The translations under genes were made by a program, and so were the position numbers. The notes under the pieces are model-generated. The model made no database searches. It had not been told where the DNA came from and worked only from the letters and a program-made list of their open reading frames with translations. From G963666945 sp963666945 (GTDB lineage: Bacteria; Bacteroidota; Bacteroidia; Bacteroidales; Marinifilaceae): a DNA stretch of 64,000 nucleotides. Shown here one piece after another: positions 39,146 to 47,529 of this stretch. The DNA is taken from assembly GCA_963666945.2 (NCBI GenBank), contig CAXXRT010000044.1:1-64000 (forward strand). Reading direction: 5' to 3'. Each line of letters starts with the position of its first letter. The first letter of the stretch is position 1.

Positions 39146-40039
39146 TTAATCACATAAGCTCACCGTAGAAACAGGCTTAATTTTCCTATAGTACCACATT
39201 ATTAATAAAATAGCAACTACAGACAAAACAGTACATATAATCGATCCCTCAAATCCAAATTCTCCACCGCTAAACATTTTGTCCCCAATAGTTTTGATCT
39301 TTGTCAACGATTCTATTTTATTTCCACTGACCTGATATCCCAAGACAGGCCCCTGCAAAAAATTCCAAAACAAATGAAAACTTATCGCAAACCATAGATT
39401 CTTAGTATATATATAGGCTGCCCCCAACAATATACCGGCAAGCACTATATTAGAAAAACCTAACCAGGAAATACTATTATTTAATCCATGAAAAACAGCA
39501 AATATCAACGCACTAATAAACAATGCCCAATACTTATTTATGGAAGTCATCAAATTGTTTAAAATATAGCCCCTGAATAAAATCTCTTCATTTAGTGCTA
39601 CCAGAATAAATAAACAAAAATTAAGCAGCAGGTTATTTACATCAACATTAATATTTGAGAAATTTATATACCCCAATTTATATAACAATAAGGAACCACC
39701 ACCAATTATTACAACCGGAAAGATCAATCCCGCCATAATATCTTTAACCCTGCGGTTTAAAGAAAACCCCATAGAGTTTATTGATCTTCTGTCAATAAAT
39801 CTTCTAAAAATATAAACAGATATAAAGAACGCAATAAAAATAAATAACTGCATTACTAACTGCTGAGGAACACTCATTTGGGCAATAGCCCCCATATCAC
39901 CAGGTTTTATACCTATAATCAACATTCCAAAGAATTGGGAGAATCCCCCTAAAAATACACATGCAACAATTATTAAGACTATTCTGGCCCAAACAGGCAG
40001 TAAGGGCTTATTTACTTTGTCCGGAATTTTTTCTGTCAT
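39146..40039 (-). CDS. CPBP family intramembrane metalloprotease (Abi/CAAX-like)
   Basis: 297 aa from the ATG at 40039 (MTEKIPDKVNKPLLPVW); a farther upstream start adds a non-conserved tail. About eight membrane segments. The four CPBP motifs are visible: motif 1 NEEILFRGYIL (Glu-Glu...Arg), motif 2 FAVFHGLN, motif 3 around LAGILLGAAYIYTKNLW, and motif 4 HLFWNF. These supply the Glu/His metal or catalytic residues. Family members process prenylated or bacteriocin-like peptides or act in membrane proteolysis. No partner gene is adjacent, so the substrate is unknown. Confidence 0.88.
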   Translation of the reverse strand: MTEKIPDKVNKPLLPVWARIVLIIVACVFLGGFSQFFGMLIIGIKPGDMGAIAQMSVPQQLVMQLFIFIAFFISVYIFRRFIDRRSINSMGFSLNRRVKDIMAGLIFPVVIIGGGSLLLYKLGYINFSNINVDVNNLLLNFCLFILVALNEEILFRGYILNNLMTSINKYWALFISALIFAVFHGLNNSISWLGFSNIVLAGILLGAAYIYTKNLWFAISFHLFWNFLQGPVLGYQVSGNKIESLTKIKTIGDKMFSGGEFGFEGSIICTVLSVVAILLIMWYYRKIKPVSTVSLCD

Positions 40040-40266
40040 AGCTATTAGTAATTTATTATTTAAATTTAAGTCGTTCTGAGCACATCCTCCATTTACATAC
40101 TGCTCTATAAAATCAATCAGTTTCTTAATATATAATATTATATTCACTAATTTAAATACATCTATTTTAATAAGCAAATATTATAATGACAAAAACTCAG
40201 ACATAAAGAATAATTGTATATTACAAAATATAACACCCAAAGATTTTACTTAAGAAATATTTCAGC

Positions 40267-40274
40267 TATTTTTG
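40267..40274 (+). promoter_or_regulatory. Putative promoter (-7 TATTTTTG) of the HemD-like gene
   Basis: TATTTTTG matches TAnnTTTG and would give a ~95-nt leader before 40375. The divergent gap 40040-40374 is otherwise AT-rich. It holds a 17-codon plus-strand ORF at 40315-40368 (starting MNDMNNST) that ends 6 nt before the HemD-like start; this may be a coincidence or a translated leader. Confidence 0.4.
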
Positions 40275-40374
40275 CAAAACCTATAAAAAACAATTCAATT
40301 TAGCAGACTTTAATATGAACGACATGAATAATAGCACAGACAAATTGACCTCATTCACAATTGAATAACTAAGA

Positions 40375-41259
40375 ATGAAAAAAACAAAATACATATTTAT
40401 CCTGATTTGTATAATTTTTTTAGGAATACTTAATACTAGCTGCCAAAGAACCAACTCTATTGTGGGTAAAAAAATTGTGGTTACTGCTCCCCACAATTAT
40501 AATAAACGTTTATCTAAACTAATAAACGAGACCGGGGCCAAAGCTATCTCTATGCCTGTTGTAGACATCAGTCTTTTGGAAGATAAAAGCGAAATAGACA
40601 GTGTATTAAAAAATATTTCAGAATACAGATGGATTGTCCTTCCAAGCAGAAATGCCATAAGGGCCTTCTTTACAAGGGCAAAGGAAATTAATATTGGCAA
40701 AACAGTCTTTAATAAAACCACTTATTGTGCAATTGGTAAAGATATTGAATATCTTAAAACATTTAATGTTGATTCGATACTGCATCCCGTAGAACCAAGT
40801 CCCTGGGGTATTGTTGAATCTTTAAAAACCATGAATCCAGTCAACTCCGATATAGCTGTTTTTGCTCCATTGGTTATTGGCTTACCCGAACCTAATGTGG
40901 TCCCTGATTTTATTAACAACCTGAAAAATGCTGGAATGAATGTGAAAAGAGTAAACGCATATATAACAAAACTTAACAATATCGATTCTTACAAAAAGGA
41001 GATAGAAGCCATCAAAAATAAAAAAGTTGATTTAATTGCATTTACAAGCTCTGCCGAAATAGAAGCCATGATTTTCATTATGGGAGGAGTAGAAAACTTA
41101 AGTAAAACTAAAATAGCATGCTTTGGACCTTATACAGCTTCCAACGCAAAAAGACTTGGACTAAACCCCAGTTTTGTAGCCAAAGATTTTTCCTCTTTCG
41201 AAGGCTATATTGATTCAATGATAGAATATTTTAATAATAAAAATTCTATATCCCAATAA
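40375..41259 (+). CDS. Uroporphyrinogen-III synthase-like (HemD fold) lipoprotein
   Basis: 294 aa. The body follows HemD-family order: KKIVVTAPHNYNKRLSKLINETGAKAISMPVVDI at the start of domain 1, WIVLPSRNAIRAFF, the inter-domain strands, LIAFTSSAEIEAMI, and KIACFGPYTASNAKRLGL in the second half. Unexpectedly the N-terminus is a lipoprotein signal peptide (hydrophobic residues 7-20, lipobox NTSC with Cys23), which predicts export and lipid anchoring. True HemD is cytosolic and closes the tetrapyrrole ring. The exported version may bind rather than make tetrapyrroles; this is inference. No other heme genes are adjacent. Confidence 0.75.
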   Translation: MKKTKYIFILICIIFLGILNTSCQRTNSIVGKKIVVTAPHNYNKRLSKLINETGAKAISMPVVDISLLEDKSEIDSVLKNISEYRWIVLPSRNAIRAFFTRAKEINIGKTVFNKTTYCAIGKDIEYLKTFNVDSILHPVEPSPWGIVESLKTMNPVNSDIAVFAPLVIGLPEPNVVPDFINNLKNAGMNVKRVNAYITKLNNIDSYKKEIEAIKNKKVDLIAFTSSAEIEAMIFIMGGVENLSKTKIACFGPYTASNAKRLGLNPSFVAKDFSSFEGYIDSMIEYFNNKNSISQ

Positions 41260-41399
41260 TCCTAATATTCATCAGTCTTACTCCTTAGTATTTCCTATGT
41301 ACCTATAAAGGAAAAAAACCGTAAAAGAAAAGAGTATTTTCAAGATTTTATGGTAAACACTCCTTTATATTTATTATATTAGGAAATATACAGTGTATT

Positions 41400-42932
41400 A
41401 TGACAGATATTGAAAACATAGAACTTGAGTTTCTTAAACTGGAAGATTTTATCGATCTTAAAGAAGCAATGACTGAGGCTTATGCCAATATCTCCAACCC
41501 CAGTTGGAATAAAAGTCATATTGAATCTCTTATTTCAAAATTCCCTGAAGGTCAGGTTGCTATAAAAGTAGATAACCAGTTCGCAGGTTGCGCCCTTTCT
41601 ATTGTTGTTGACTACAGCAAGTTTGACGACGGTCATACATATAGAGAAATAACCGGGGATTTTACTTTTGATACGCATTCTGCCAACGGAGATGTTCTAT
41701 ATGGAATAGATGTATTTATCAGACCTAAATTCAGGGGACTAAGACTGGGGAGAAGATTATACGACTACAGAAAGGAACTATGTGAACGCCTGAATCTAAG
41801 GGGTATAGCATTTGGAGGACGAATACCAAACTACCATAAATTTGCGGATGAAATGAGTCCGAAACAATACATAGAAAAAGTAAGAAGAAAAGAAATACAC
41901 GACCCTGTTCTCGATTTTCAACTATCGAACGATTTTCACCCTTCAAAAATACTTAAAGGATATCTGGAAGGAGACTTGGAGTCAAACGAATTTGCAGTGC
42001 TACTTGAATGGGATAATATCTACTATGAAAAACCCGTCAAAAAGGCTTCAACTATCAAAAAGATAGTAAGGCTAGGACTTGTTCAGTGGCAAATGCGACC
42101 TTACAAGGATTTCGATGATTTAATGAACCAGGCTGAATACTTTGTTGATGCTGTTTCAGGATATAGAGCTGATTTTGCCCTTTTCCCTGAATTCTTTAAT
42201 GCCCCTCTTATGGCAGACTATAATCATCTATCCGAATCCCAGGCAATAAGAGAACTGGCAAAATATTCTTCAGTTATTGCTCAGAAATTCTCTCAACTGG
42301 CAATATCTTACAACATAAACATCATAACGGGCAGCATGCCTGAAATGAAGGATGACAAGCTTTATAACACAGGCTATCTTTGCAAAAGGGACGGTACTAT
42401 TGAAAGCTTCGAAAAACTGCATATCACCCCCAACGAGACAAAAGTATGGGGACTTCAGGGCGGCAACTTAATAAGAACATACGATACCGATTGTGGCAAA
42501 ATAGGAATATTGATATGCTACGATGTTTCTTTTCCTGAATTAAGTAGAATACTGGCAGATGAAGGAATGGATATTCTATTTGTCCCATTCCTTACAGATA
42601 CGCAGAACGGTTATTCCCGTATAAGAAACTGCGCACAGGCAAGGGCTATAGAAAACGAGTGTTATGTTGCTATTGCAGGAAGTGTTGGTAATCTACCCAA
42701 AGTACACAATATGGACATTCAATACGCACAGTCGATGGTATTTACTCCCTGCGACTTTTCTTTCCCGACCAATGGCATCAAAGCAGAGGCAACTCCAAAT
42801 ACAGAGATGATTTTAATAGCTGATGTTGACATTGATCTTCTTAGAGAACTAAACCAATTTGGAAGTGTAAGAAATCTTAAGGATAGGAGAAAAGATATTT
42901 ACGAATTAAAAAACAAAACAACAATAAAATAA
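41400..42932 (+). CDS. GNAT acetyltransferase-carbon/nitrogen hydrolase fusion protein
   Basis: 510 aa with two domains. Residues ~1-200 are GNAT-like with an acetyl-CoA loop RGLRLGRRLYDYR (about 113-125). Residues ~220-505 are a nitrilase-superfamily C-N hydrolase with the complete catalytic triad: Glu264 in ALFPEF, Lys339 in EKLHITP, Cys373 in LICYDVSFPE. Such fusions are known in bacteria and probably acylate and/or deamidate a small amine or amide; the substrate is unknown. A second GNAT gene follows 11 nt later, likely in the same operon. No signal peptide; cytosolic. Confidence 0.88.
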   Translation: MTDIENIELEFLKLEDFIDLKEAMTEAYANISNPSWNKSHIESLISKFPEGQVAIKVDNQFAGCALSIVVDYSKFDDGHTYREITGDFTFDTHSANGDVLYGIDVFIRPKFRGLRLGRRLYDYRKELCERLNLRGIAFGGRIPNYHKFADEMSPKQYIEKVRRKEIHDPVLDFQLSNDFHPSKILKGYLEGDLESNEFAVLLEWDNIYYEKPVKKASTIKKIVRLGLVQWQMRPYKDFDDLMNQAEYFVDAVSGYRADFALFPEFFNAPLMADYNHLSESQAIRELAKYSSVIAQKFSQLAISYNINIITGSMPEMKDDKLYNTGYLCKRDGTIESFEKLHITPNETKVWGLQGGNLIRTYDTDCGKIGILICYDVSFPELSRILADEGMDILFVPFLTDTQNGYSRIRNCAQARAIENECYVAIAGSVGNLPKVHNMDIQYAQSMVFTPCDFSFPTNGIKAEATPNTEMILIADVDIDLLRELNQFGSVRNLKDRRKDIYELKNKTTIK

Positions 42933-42943
42933 TCTATCAACAT

Positions 42944-43435
42944 ATGATTGAATGGTTTGACAACTTCTGGAATTTATATACTACAACATTCCCCTTAGAA
43001 GAAAGAAGAAATATTGATAATCAGAAAAAGCTTTTTGAAAACCCTCAATATAATGCTGATCCAGTTTATTTCAATAATGAATGGGCTGGCTTTATCAGCT
43101 GGTGGAATTTTAAAGAATTTATATACATAGAGCACTTCGCTATTGATAGTATATTCAGGAACAAAGGAATTGGTGAATCTTTACTGAAATCTTTTACAAA
43201 AAAATACCACACTATTGTTTTAGAAGTAGAATACCCTGAAGATGAATTATCAAAACGAAGAGTTGGTTTCTATGAACGACTTGGCTTCAGATTATTGGAC
43301 AACGAATATTTGCAGCCGGCCTACGATGATACAAAACAACCTGTCCCTCTCAAAATAATGATATTCCCTGGCAACAGTAATCTTGAATTTGAGACAATAA
43401 GGGACACTCTTTACAAAAAAGTCTATCTTAAATAG
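42944..43435 (+). CDS. GNAT family N-acetyltransferase
   Basis: 163 aa single-domain GNAT. The fold core is WAGFISWWNFKEFIYIEHFAIDSIFRNKGIGESLLKSF, with the acetyl-CoA-binding RNKGIG (about residues 82-87), followed by the beta-5/alpha-4 region LEVEYPEDELSKRRVGFYERLGF. It starts 11 nt after the GNAT-hydrolase fusion, so the two probably act on the same metabolite or regulate each other. Substrate unknown. A terminator follows 25 nt after the stop. Confidence 0.87.
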   Translation: MIEWFDNFWNLYTTTFPLEERRNIDNQKKLFENPQYNADPVYFNNEWAGFISWWNFKEFIYIEHFAIDSIFRNKGIGESLLKSFTKKYHTIVLEVEYPEDELSKRRVGFYERLGFRLLDNEYLQPAYDDTKQPVPLKIMIFPGNSNLEFETIRDTLYKKVYLK

Positions 43436-43460
43436 TGATTTAGAAATTTTAGGGACAAAA

Positions 43461-43492
43461 AAAATATCGGGGCTATAAAACCCCGATATTTT
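43461..43492. terminator. Bidirectional terminator, GNAT gene and repeat-protein gene
   Basis: AAAATATCGGGG (43461-43472) pairs perfectly with CCCCGATATTTT (43481-43492) around an 8-nt loop. A-rich and T-rich flanks let it act on both strands, between the convergent genes ending at 43435 and 43524. Confidence 0.88.
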
Positions 43493-43523
43493 AACTCTAA
43501 CTCTACAAATAGTGATTGTGTTA

Positions 43524-43958
43524 TTATAACATTGCTTTGCTTAAAGCTAACATTGATTTACTTTTCTCAATGTTATTATATAGTGAATTATACAACTGGT
43601 CGTTAATACCATCTTCACACTTCTCAATGATAGTGGTACAAGTGTAATAAAAATTGAAACTTCCAGACAGGTCTGAATATAAATTATCGTTATTCTCATC
43701 CTGAAATCCCTGAGCAGCAGTTTCCTGCTTATAATAATTTTCAAATGATTCTAAAAGATCGTTATAAAGTTCATCATTATTCTGATCCTCTTTAGTCTCT
43801 TTCACCGTTTCATTCTTATAATAATTCTCAAAATCCGAATAGATTGAGTTATAAAGTTCTGAAGTGGCATTACTATTAGTTTTTGTAATAACAGTATGAG
43901 CCTGAACACTTAAATTTACAAATAAAGCTGCGATTGATAATAATACTAATTTTCTCAT
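43524..43958 (-). CDS. Secreted protein of four 29-residue repeats, unknown function
   Basis: 144 aa with a signal peptide (cleavage after VQA, residue 20). The mature part consists of four head-to-tail units starting at Ser33, Asp62, Asp91 and Asp120, exactly 29 residues apart, each of the form (D/S)xLYxxLxxxFxxYY followed by a polar ~12-residue linker ending in a Q/E-D-x-N-N-like sequence. The last unit is truncated. The pattern suggests a small helical array with exposed Tyr pairs; a matrix or surface role is possible. I do not recognise the family. Divergent in orientation from dgt, with a 469-bp gap. Confidence 0.7.
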   Translation of the reverse strand: MRKLVLLSIAALFVNLSVQAHTVITKTNSNATSELYNSIYSDFENYYKNETVKETKEDQNNDELYNDLLESFENYYKQETAAQGFQDENNDNLYSDLSGSFNFYYTCTTIIEKCEDGINDQLYNSLYNNIEKSKSMLALSKAML

Positions 43959-44392
43959 GGCTCTTAATTTTTTATGTTAGAATTTTATTTGCTTTCGTTT
44001 ATCATTTAATTTCTATTACAAAGATATGTCGGAAACCGCTAAGTTATGGTTAAGCAAATTTTAAATTCCATTAAAGAAAAGTTAAAGAAATAGTTAAAAT
44101 TATTTTAAATAAGGGTGTTTTGTTAAAACTATGTGAAAAACAGCCGGATTTTGTGAACAAACCTAAATAACTGAGCTAAATATTTCTCACCCCTTTCGAG
44201 GTTTCTACATTGGAAACGGATACCTTGTGTATATTTTACATACACCACCTTTCCCGTAAGTATCCACTATATATCCAAAAACGCAGAGTGATCTTCGAGG
44301 TTGATACGAAGGGAGTACGAATATGATACGAGGAAGGTATATGCAAAGACTGAAATAAAGATTAAATATCTTTATACAATATTATTATTTAC
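43959..44392. other. Intergenic region with a more GC-rich block upstream of dgt
   Basis: No supported ORF. From about 44180 to 44340 base composition is more balanced than the AT-rich flanks. This block contains TTCGAGGTT twice (44195-44203 and 44294-44302), two GATACGA copies (44303 and 44325), and a 6-bp hairpin GTGTAT/ATACAC (44227-44245). It could encode a small RNA or carry regulatory sites for dgt, but nothing recognisable was matched. Confidence 0.35.
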
Positions 44393-44400
44393 TAACTTTG
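44393..44400 (+). promoter_or_regulatory. Putative dgt promoter, -7 element TAACTTTG
   Basis: TAACTTTG matches TAnnTTTG and lies 27 nt before the dgt ATG. No exact TTTG at -33; TTTA occurs near that position. Confidence 0.45.
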
Positions 44401-44427
44401 ATAGAAGTATGACTAAATTTCAATAAA

Positions 44428-45645
44428 ATGAGAGAAAATCTATTCAAAGAAGTTAAACTTGACAAGAATAACGCAAAGTGGGAAGATTCAATAAAGAGGA
44501 ATGGCAAACTGTATCTTCGCAGCCTGGATATAAGATCAGATTTTTACCGGGATTACGGACGACTTCTTCACTGTCAGGAATACCGCAGATTAAAACACAA
44601 GACACAGGTATTCTTTGCTCCAAAAAACGACCATATATGCACAAGAATGGAGCATGTAAATCATGTTTCTTCTGTTAGTTATACTATTTCAAAACATCTT
44701 GGACTTAACACAGAACTTACATCTGCCATTGCTATCGGTCACGATATTGGTCATGCTCCCTTCGGTCACGAGGGTGAGGCCAGATTGTTCGATATAGCAG
44801 ATAAGAATGGCTTTAGCTTCTGGCACGAAAGAAACGGGATGTACGTCTGTGACAACATATCTACCCTTCCCGATGTTAATGGCTATCATCAGAATCTTCA
44901 TCTTACCTATGCGGTAAGGGATGGAATTATTTCCCATTGCGGAGAGGTTGATGAAAATGCAATATTTCCCCGTGAGGATGCTATCGATCTTTGTGAGATT
45001 AAAAAGGCTAATCAATACAATCCTTTTACATGGGAAGGCTGTGTTGTTAAAATCTCTGATAAGATAGCTTATCTTGGCAGGGATATTGAAGATGCAATAA
45101 CACTAAAACTTCTTAGCAAGACACAACTTCTGGAGTTAAGATCAATAGTCAGAAGAATTCTTAACAAGCAGACCCTAAATAATACAGTGCTTATGCACGA
45201 TCTGATCACCGACCTTTGTAAAAGCAGCAGTCCTGAAAAAGGATTGGTTTTATCGCCAAAACATCTTGACCTGATTAACTGCATTAAAGAATATAACTAT
45301 AAACATATATACAACAGTAAAAGACTTTCTTACTATAAAAAGTATTCGGGTTTAATAATAAATACTCTGTTTGAGTTCTTGCATGATATGTATGAAGGAG
45401 AAAATACTATTAAAAATTTACGCAGTAAAATATTACTGTACCCCACCCTTATTAAATCGTTTGAAAGCTGGCTGGTAAAATACAGTGAATTGGACTTAAA
45501 GGGAAAACAACGACTAAAGTGTGCTAATTCCACTATTTATAATATTGAAGATAAAGTAGATTACAAAAGGGCAATTGTCGATTTTATTGCGGGAATGACA
45601 GATAATTTTGCCATTAAAATGTACCATGAAATAATTTCATTCTAA
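44428..45645 (+). CDS. dgt: dGTP triphosphohydrolase (dGTPase)
   Basis: 405 aa HD-domain protein. The N-terminus RDYGRLLHCQEYRRLKHKTQVF (residues 42-63) is typical of dGTPases, followed by the HD metal site: His76 (MEHVNH), His105-Asp106 (AIGHDIGHAPFGHEGE) and a later Asp in VKISDKIAYLGRDIEDA. The enzyme hydrolyses dGTP to deoxyguanosine and triphosphate, shaping dNTP pools and sometimes limiting phage. The C-terminal half is less conserved, as in other members, and the length is within family range. Other HD dNTPases share this architecture, so dGTP specificity is the conventional call. Confidence 0.88.
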   Translation: MRENLFKEVKLDKNNAKWEDSIKRNGKLYLRSLDIRSDFYRDYGRLLHCQEYRRLKHKTQVFFAPKNDHICTRMEHVNHVSSVSYTISKHLGLNTELTSAIAIGHDIGHAPFGHEGEARLFDIADKNGFSFWHERNGMYVCDNISTLPDVNGYHQNLHLTYAVRDGIISHCGEVDENAIFPREDAIDLCEIKKANQYNPFTWEGCVVKISDKIAYLGRDIEDAITLKLLSKTQLLELRSIVRRILNKQTLNNTVLMHDLITDLCKSSSPEKGLVLSPKHLDLINCIKEYNYKHIYNSKRLSYYKKYSGLIINTLFEFLHDMYEGENTIKNLRSKILLYPTLIKSFESWLVKYSELDLKGKQRLKCANSTIYNIEDKVDYKRAIVDFIAGMTDNFAIKMYHEIISF

Positions 45646-45725
45646 GCATATTATACCAATGGTATATTAAATAAATACGATTTAATACGTATCAACATTT
45701 TATTTATTAATAATTACTTGCAGTC

Positions 45726-46685
45726 ATGATTATTCTCTTTGCATTAATATTATCTGTAATATTTCAGTTCGGAGCCTTTTTTATAACTATAAGTCTTATT
45801 AAAAAGACAAAATTCAACGTTTCCTGGATAATGATTTCCCTGGGATTTCTTCTTATGGCCTTCAGGAGATTAAATGAATTTGTTGATATACTTGGGGCAG
45901 AAAGCTACAACACTGAAATATATTTTAGCAGCTGGGTTGCTGTTTTAATCTCTTTGTTGATGTTTATAGGTTCTATATATATACGGCAGATATTCAATCT
46001 TCAAAGCAAGATTAATCATCTTAGAAAAGAAAATGAATCAAAAGTACTTTCTGCTATTATAAAAACAGAGGAAAAAGAACGTAAACGATTTTCCAAGGAG
46101 CTACATGATGGACTGGGTCCCTTGATTGCATCGGTTAAAATGGCAATCTCAGCTATTGACAGAGAAAAAATGTGTGAGACAAATGAAACAATAATTAAAA
46201 AAACAGACATAACAATAAATGAAGCCATTACAACCATTAAAGAAATATCAAATAACCTTAGTCCTCATTTACTCGAACGCTTTGGGCTTGAAAAGGCTAT
46301 TAAAGCTTATACTCAGAATTTGAACACTGGGAAAAATCTGGATATTAATATTTCCTCAAACCTTAACGGAGAAAGATTTGAGGAGAACACCGAGGTTACT
46401 TTGTTCCGAATTGTTGGTGAACTGTTTTCTAACACAATAAAATATGCATCGGCTACTATGGTTGATATATCTCTTTTTAATGGAGATAATAAACTGGAGA
46501 TGACTTATTCTGATAATGGGAAAGGGTTTGATTTAAAGAAGGAAGAATTAAGGGGTCTGGGCTTATCTAATATACGGTCGAGGGTAAAATCGCTTGACGG
46601 GAAACTGGATATTCACACTAAACCGCGACAGGGATTTTTTCTTAAAATAAGTTTGCCCATACACAAAGAAATAAAAATAAATTAA
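45726..46685 (+). CDS. Sensor histidine kinase (HisKA_3/NarX type)
   Basis: 319 aa with three N-terminal membrane helices (about residues 1-22, 34-47, 70-85) but no recognisable extracytoplasmic sensor domain. A linker then leads to the HisKA_3 dimerisation motif KELHDGLGPLIASVKMAI with the phospho-acceptor His127. The HATPase domain has the N-box ELFSNTIKYASA, a DNGKGFD G1 box and GLGLSNIRSRVKSL. It phosphorylates the response regulator encoded 10 nt downstream. The signal is unknown, but the PiT-family permease and porin genes follow closely. Confidence 0.9.
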   Translation: MIILFALILSVIFQFGAFFITISLIKKTKFNVSWIMISLGFLLMAFRRLNEFVDILGAESYNTEIYFSSWVAVLISLLMFIGSIYIRQIFNLQSKINHLRKENESKVLSAIIKTEEKERKRFSKELHDGLGPLIASVKMAISAIDREKMCETNETIIKKTDITINEAITTIKEISNNLSPHLLERFGLEKAIKAYTQNLNTGKNLDINISSNLNGERFEENTEVTLFRIVGELFSNTIKYASATMVDISLFNGDNKLEMTYSDNGKGFDLKKEELRGLGLSNIRSRVKSLDGKLDIHTKPRQGFFLKISLPIHKEIKIN

Positions 46686-46695
46686 CAGCAAATAA

Positions 46696-47328
46696 ATGAA
46701 AGTTTTTATTGTTGACGATCATAACTTATTCAGGGAAGGCCTGAGTTTCTTACTATCTAGAGATAATGAGATAGCTGAGATATATGAAGCAAAAAATGGC
46801 AGGGAGCTTCTAGATAACCTAATTAATACAAAACCTGACATTATACTTATGGATATAGAAATGCCTTTAATGAATGGTATAGATGCCACACGTGAGGCAC
46901 TAAAGATTTATCCTGAAAGTAAGATTATTGCTTTGTCAATGCATGCAAATGAAAATTATTACTCAGAGATGATAGACGCCGGAGCGAAAGGATTTCTACT
47001 GAAAAACTCAAAGTTTGAGGATGTAAAAAAAGCTATAACCGATGTTAATAACGGCAATAATTTCTTTTCCTCTGATATATTAACGGCAATAATTAAAAAC
47101 CTGAACAAGAAGAAAAACCCAAAAAAGGAAGTTGTTCTGACAGACAGAGAAATTGAGATTCTATATAATATATGTAAGGGCTTTTCAAATAATGAAATTG
47201 GAGAAATCCTCAATATTAGTAAACGCACAGTGGATAAACACCGGGAGAACCTACTATTAAAAACAGAGTCAAGAAACACTGCTGGACTGGTAATCTATGC
47301 CATTAAAAATAAAATATTTGAGGTATAA
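46696..47328 (+). CDS. NarL/FixJ-family response regulator
   Basis: 210 aa. Receiver domain: acidic pair DD (residues 7-8), phospho-acceptor Asp53 in IILMDIEMP, and the conserved switch Ser/Thr and Lys in LSMHANENYYSEMIDAGAKGFLLKNS. The C-terminal LuxR-type HTH has LTDREIEILYNICKGFSNNEIGEILNISKRTVDKHRENLLLKT. It pairs with the upstream kinase (10-nt gap). Target promoters are not identifiable here; the permease gene 200 nt downstream is a candidate. Confidence 0.92.
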   Translation: MKVFIVDDHNLFREGLSFLLSRDNEIAEIYEAKNGRELLDNLINTKPDIILMDIEMPLMNGIDATREALKIYPESKIIALSMHANENYYSEMIDAGAKGFLLKNSKFEDVKKAITDVNNGNNFFSSDILTAIIKNLNKKKNPKKEVVLTDREIEILYNICKGFSNNEIGEILNISKRTVDKHRENLLLKTESRNTAGLVIYAIKNKIFEV

Positions 47329-47529
47329 TCCGTTAACATGTAAAAAATAGTACCATACTGAATTATAATATTATAGTTAGCAAATAAATATATCGACAAT
47401 TTACTTAGTAAGTATTTAAACGTAGGTATTCGCAAAAATACCAATCTTATAAATTACGTTTTAACACTGTTGACATTCATTTAGTTATGAAATACTTTTA
47501 GTTTTAGTATTAACCAAAAGATTAAAAGC

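Noticed and set aside
40497..40979. Minus-strand ORFs inside the HemD-like gene
   Set aside because: They overlap a gene with a clear domain and have no start signals or domain content of their own.
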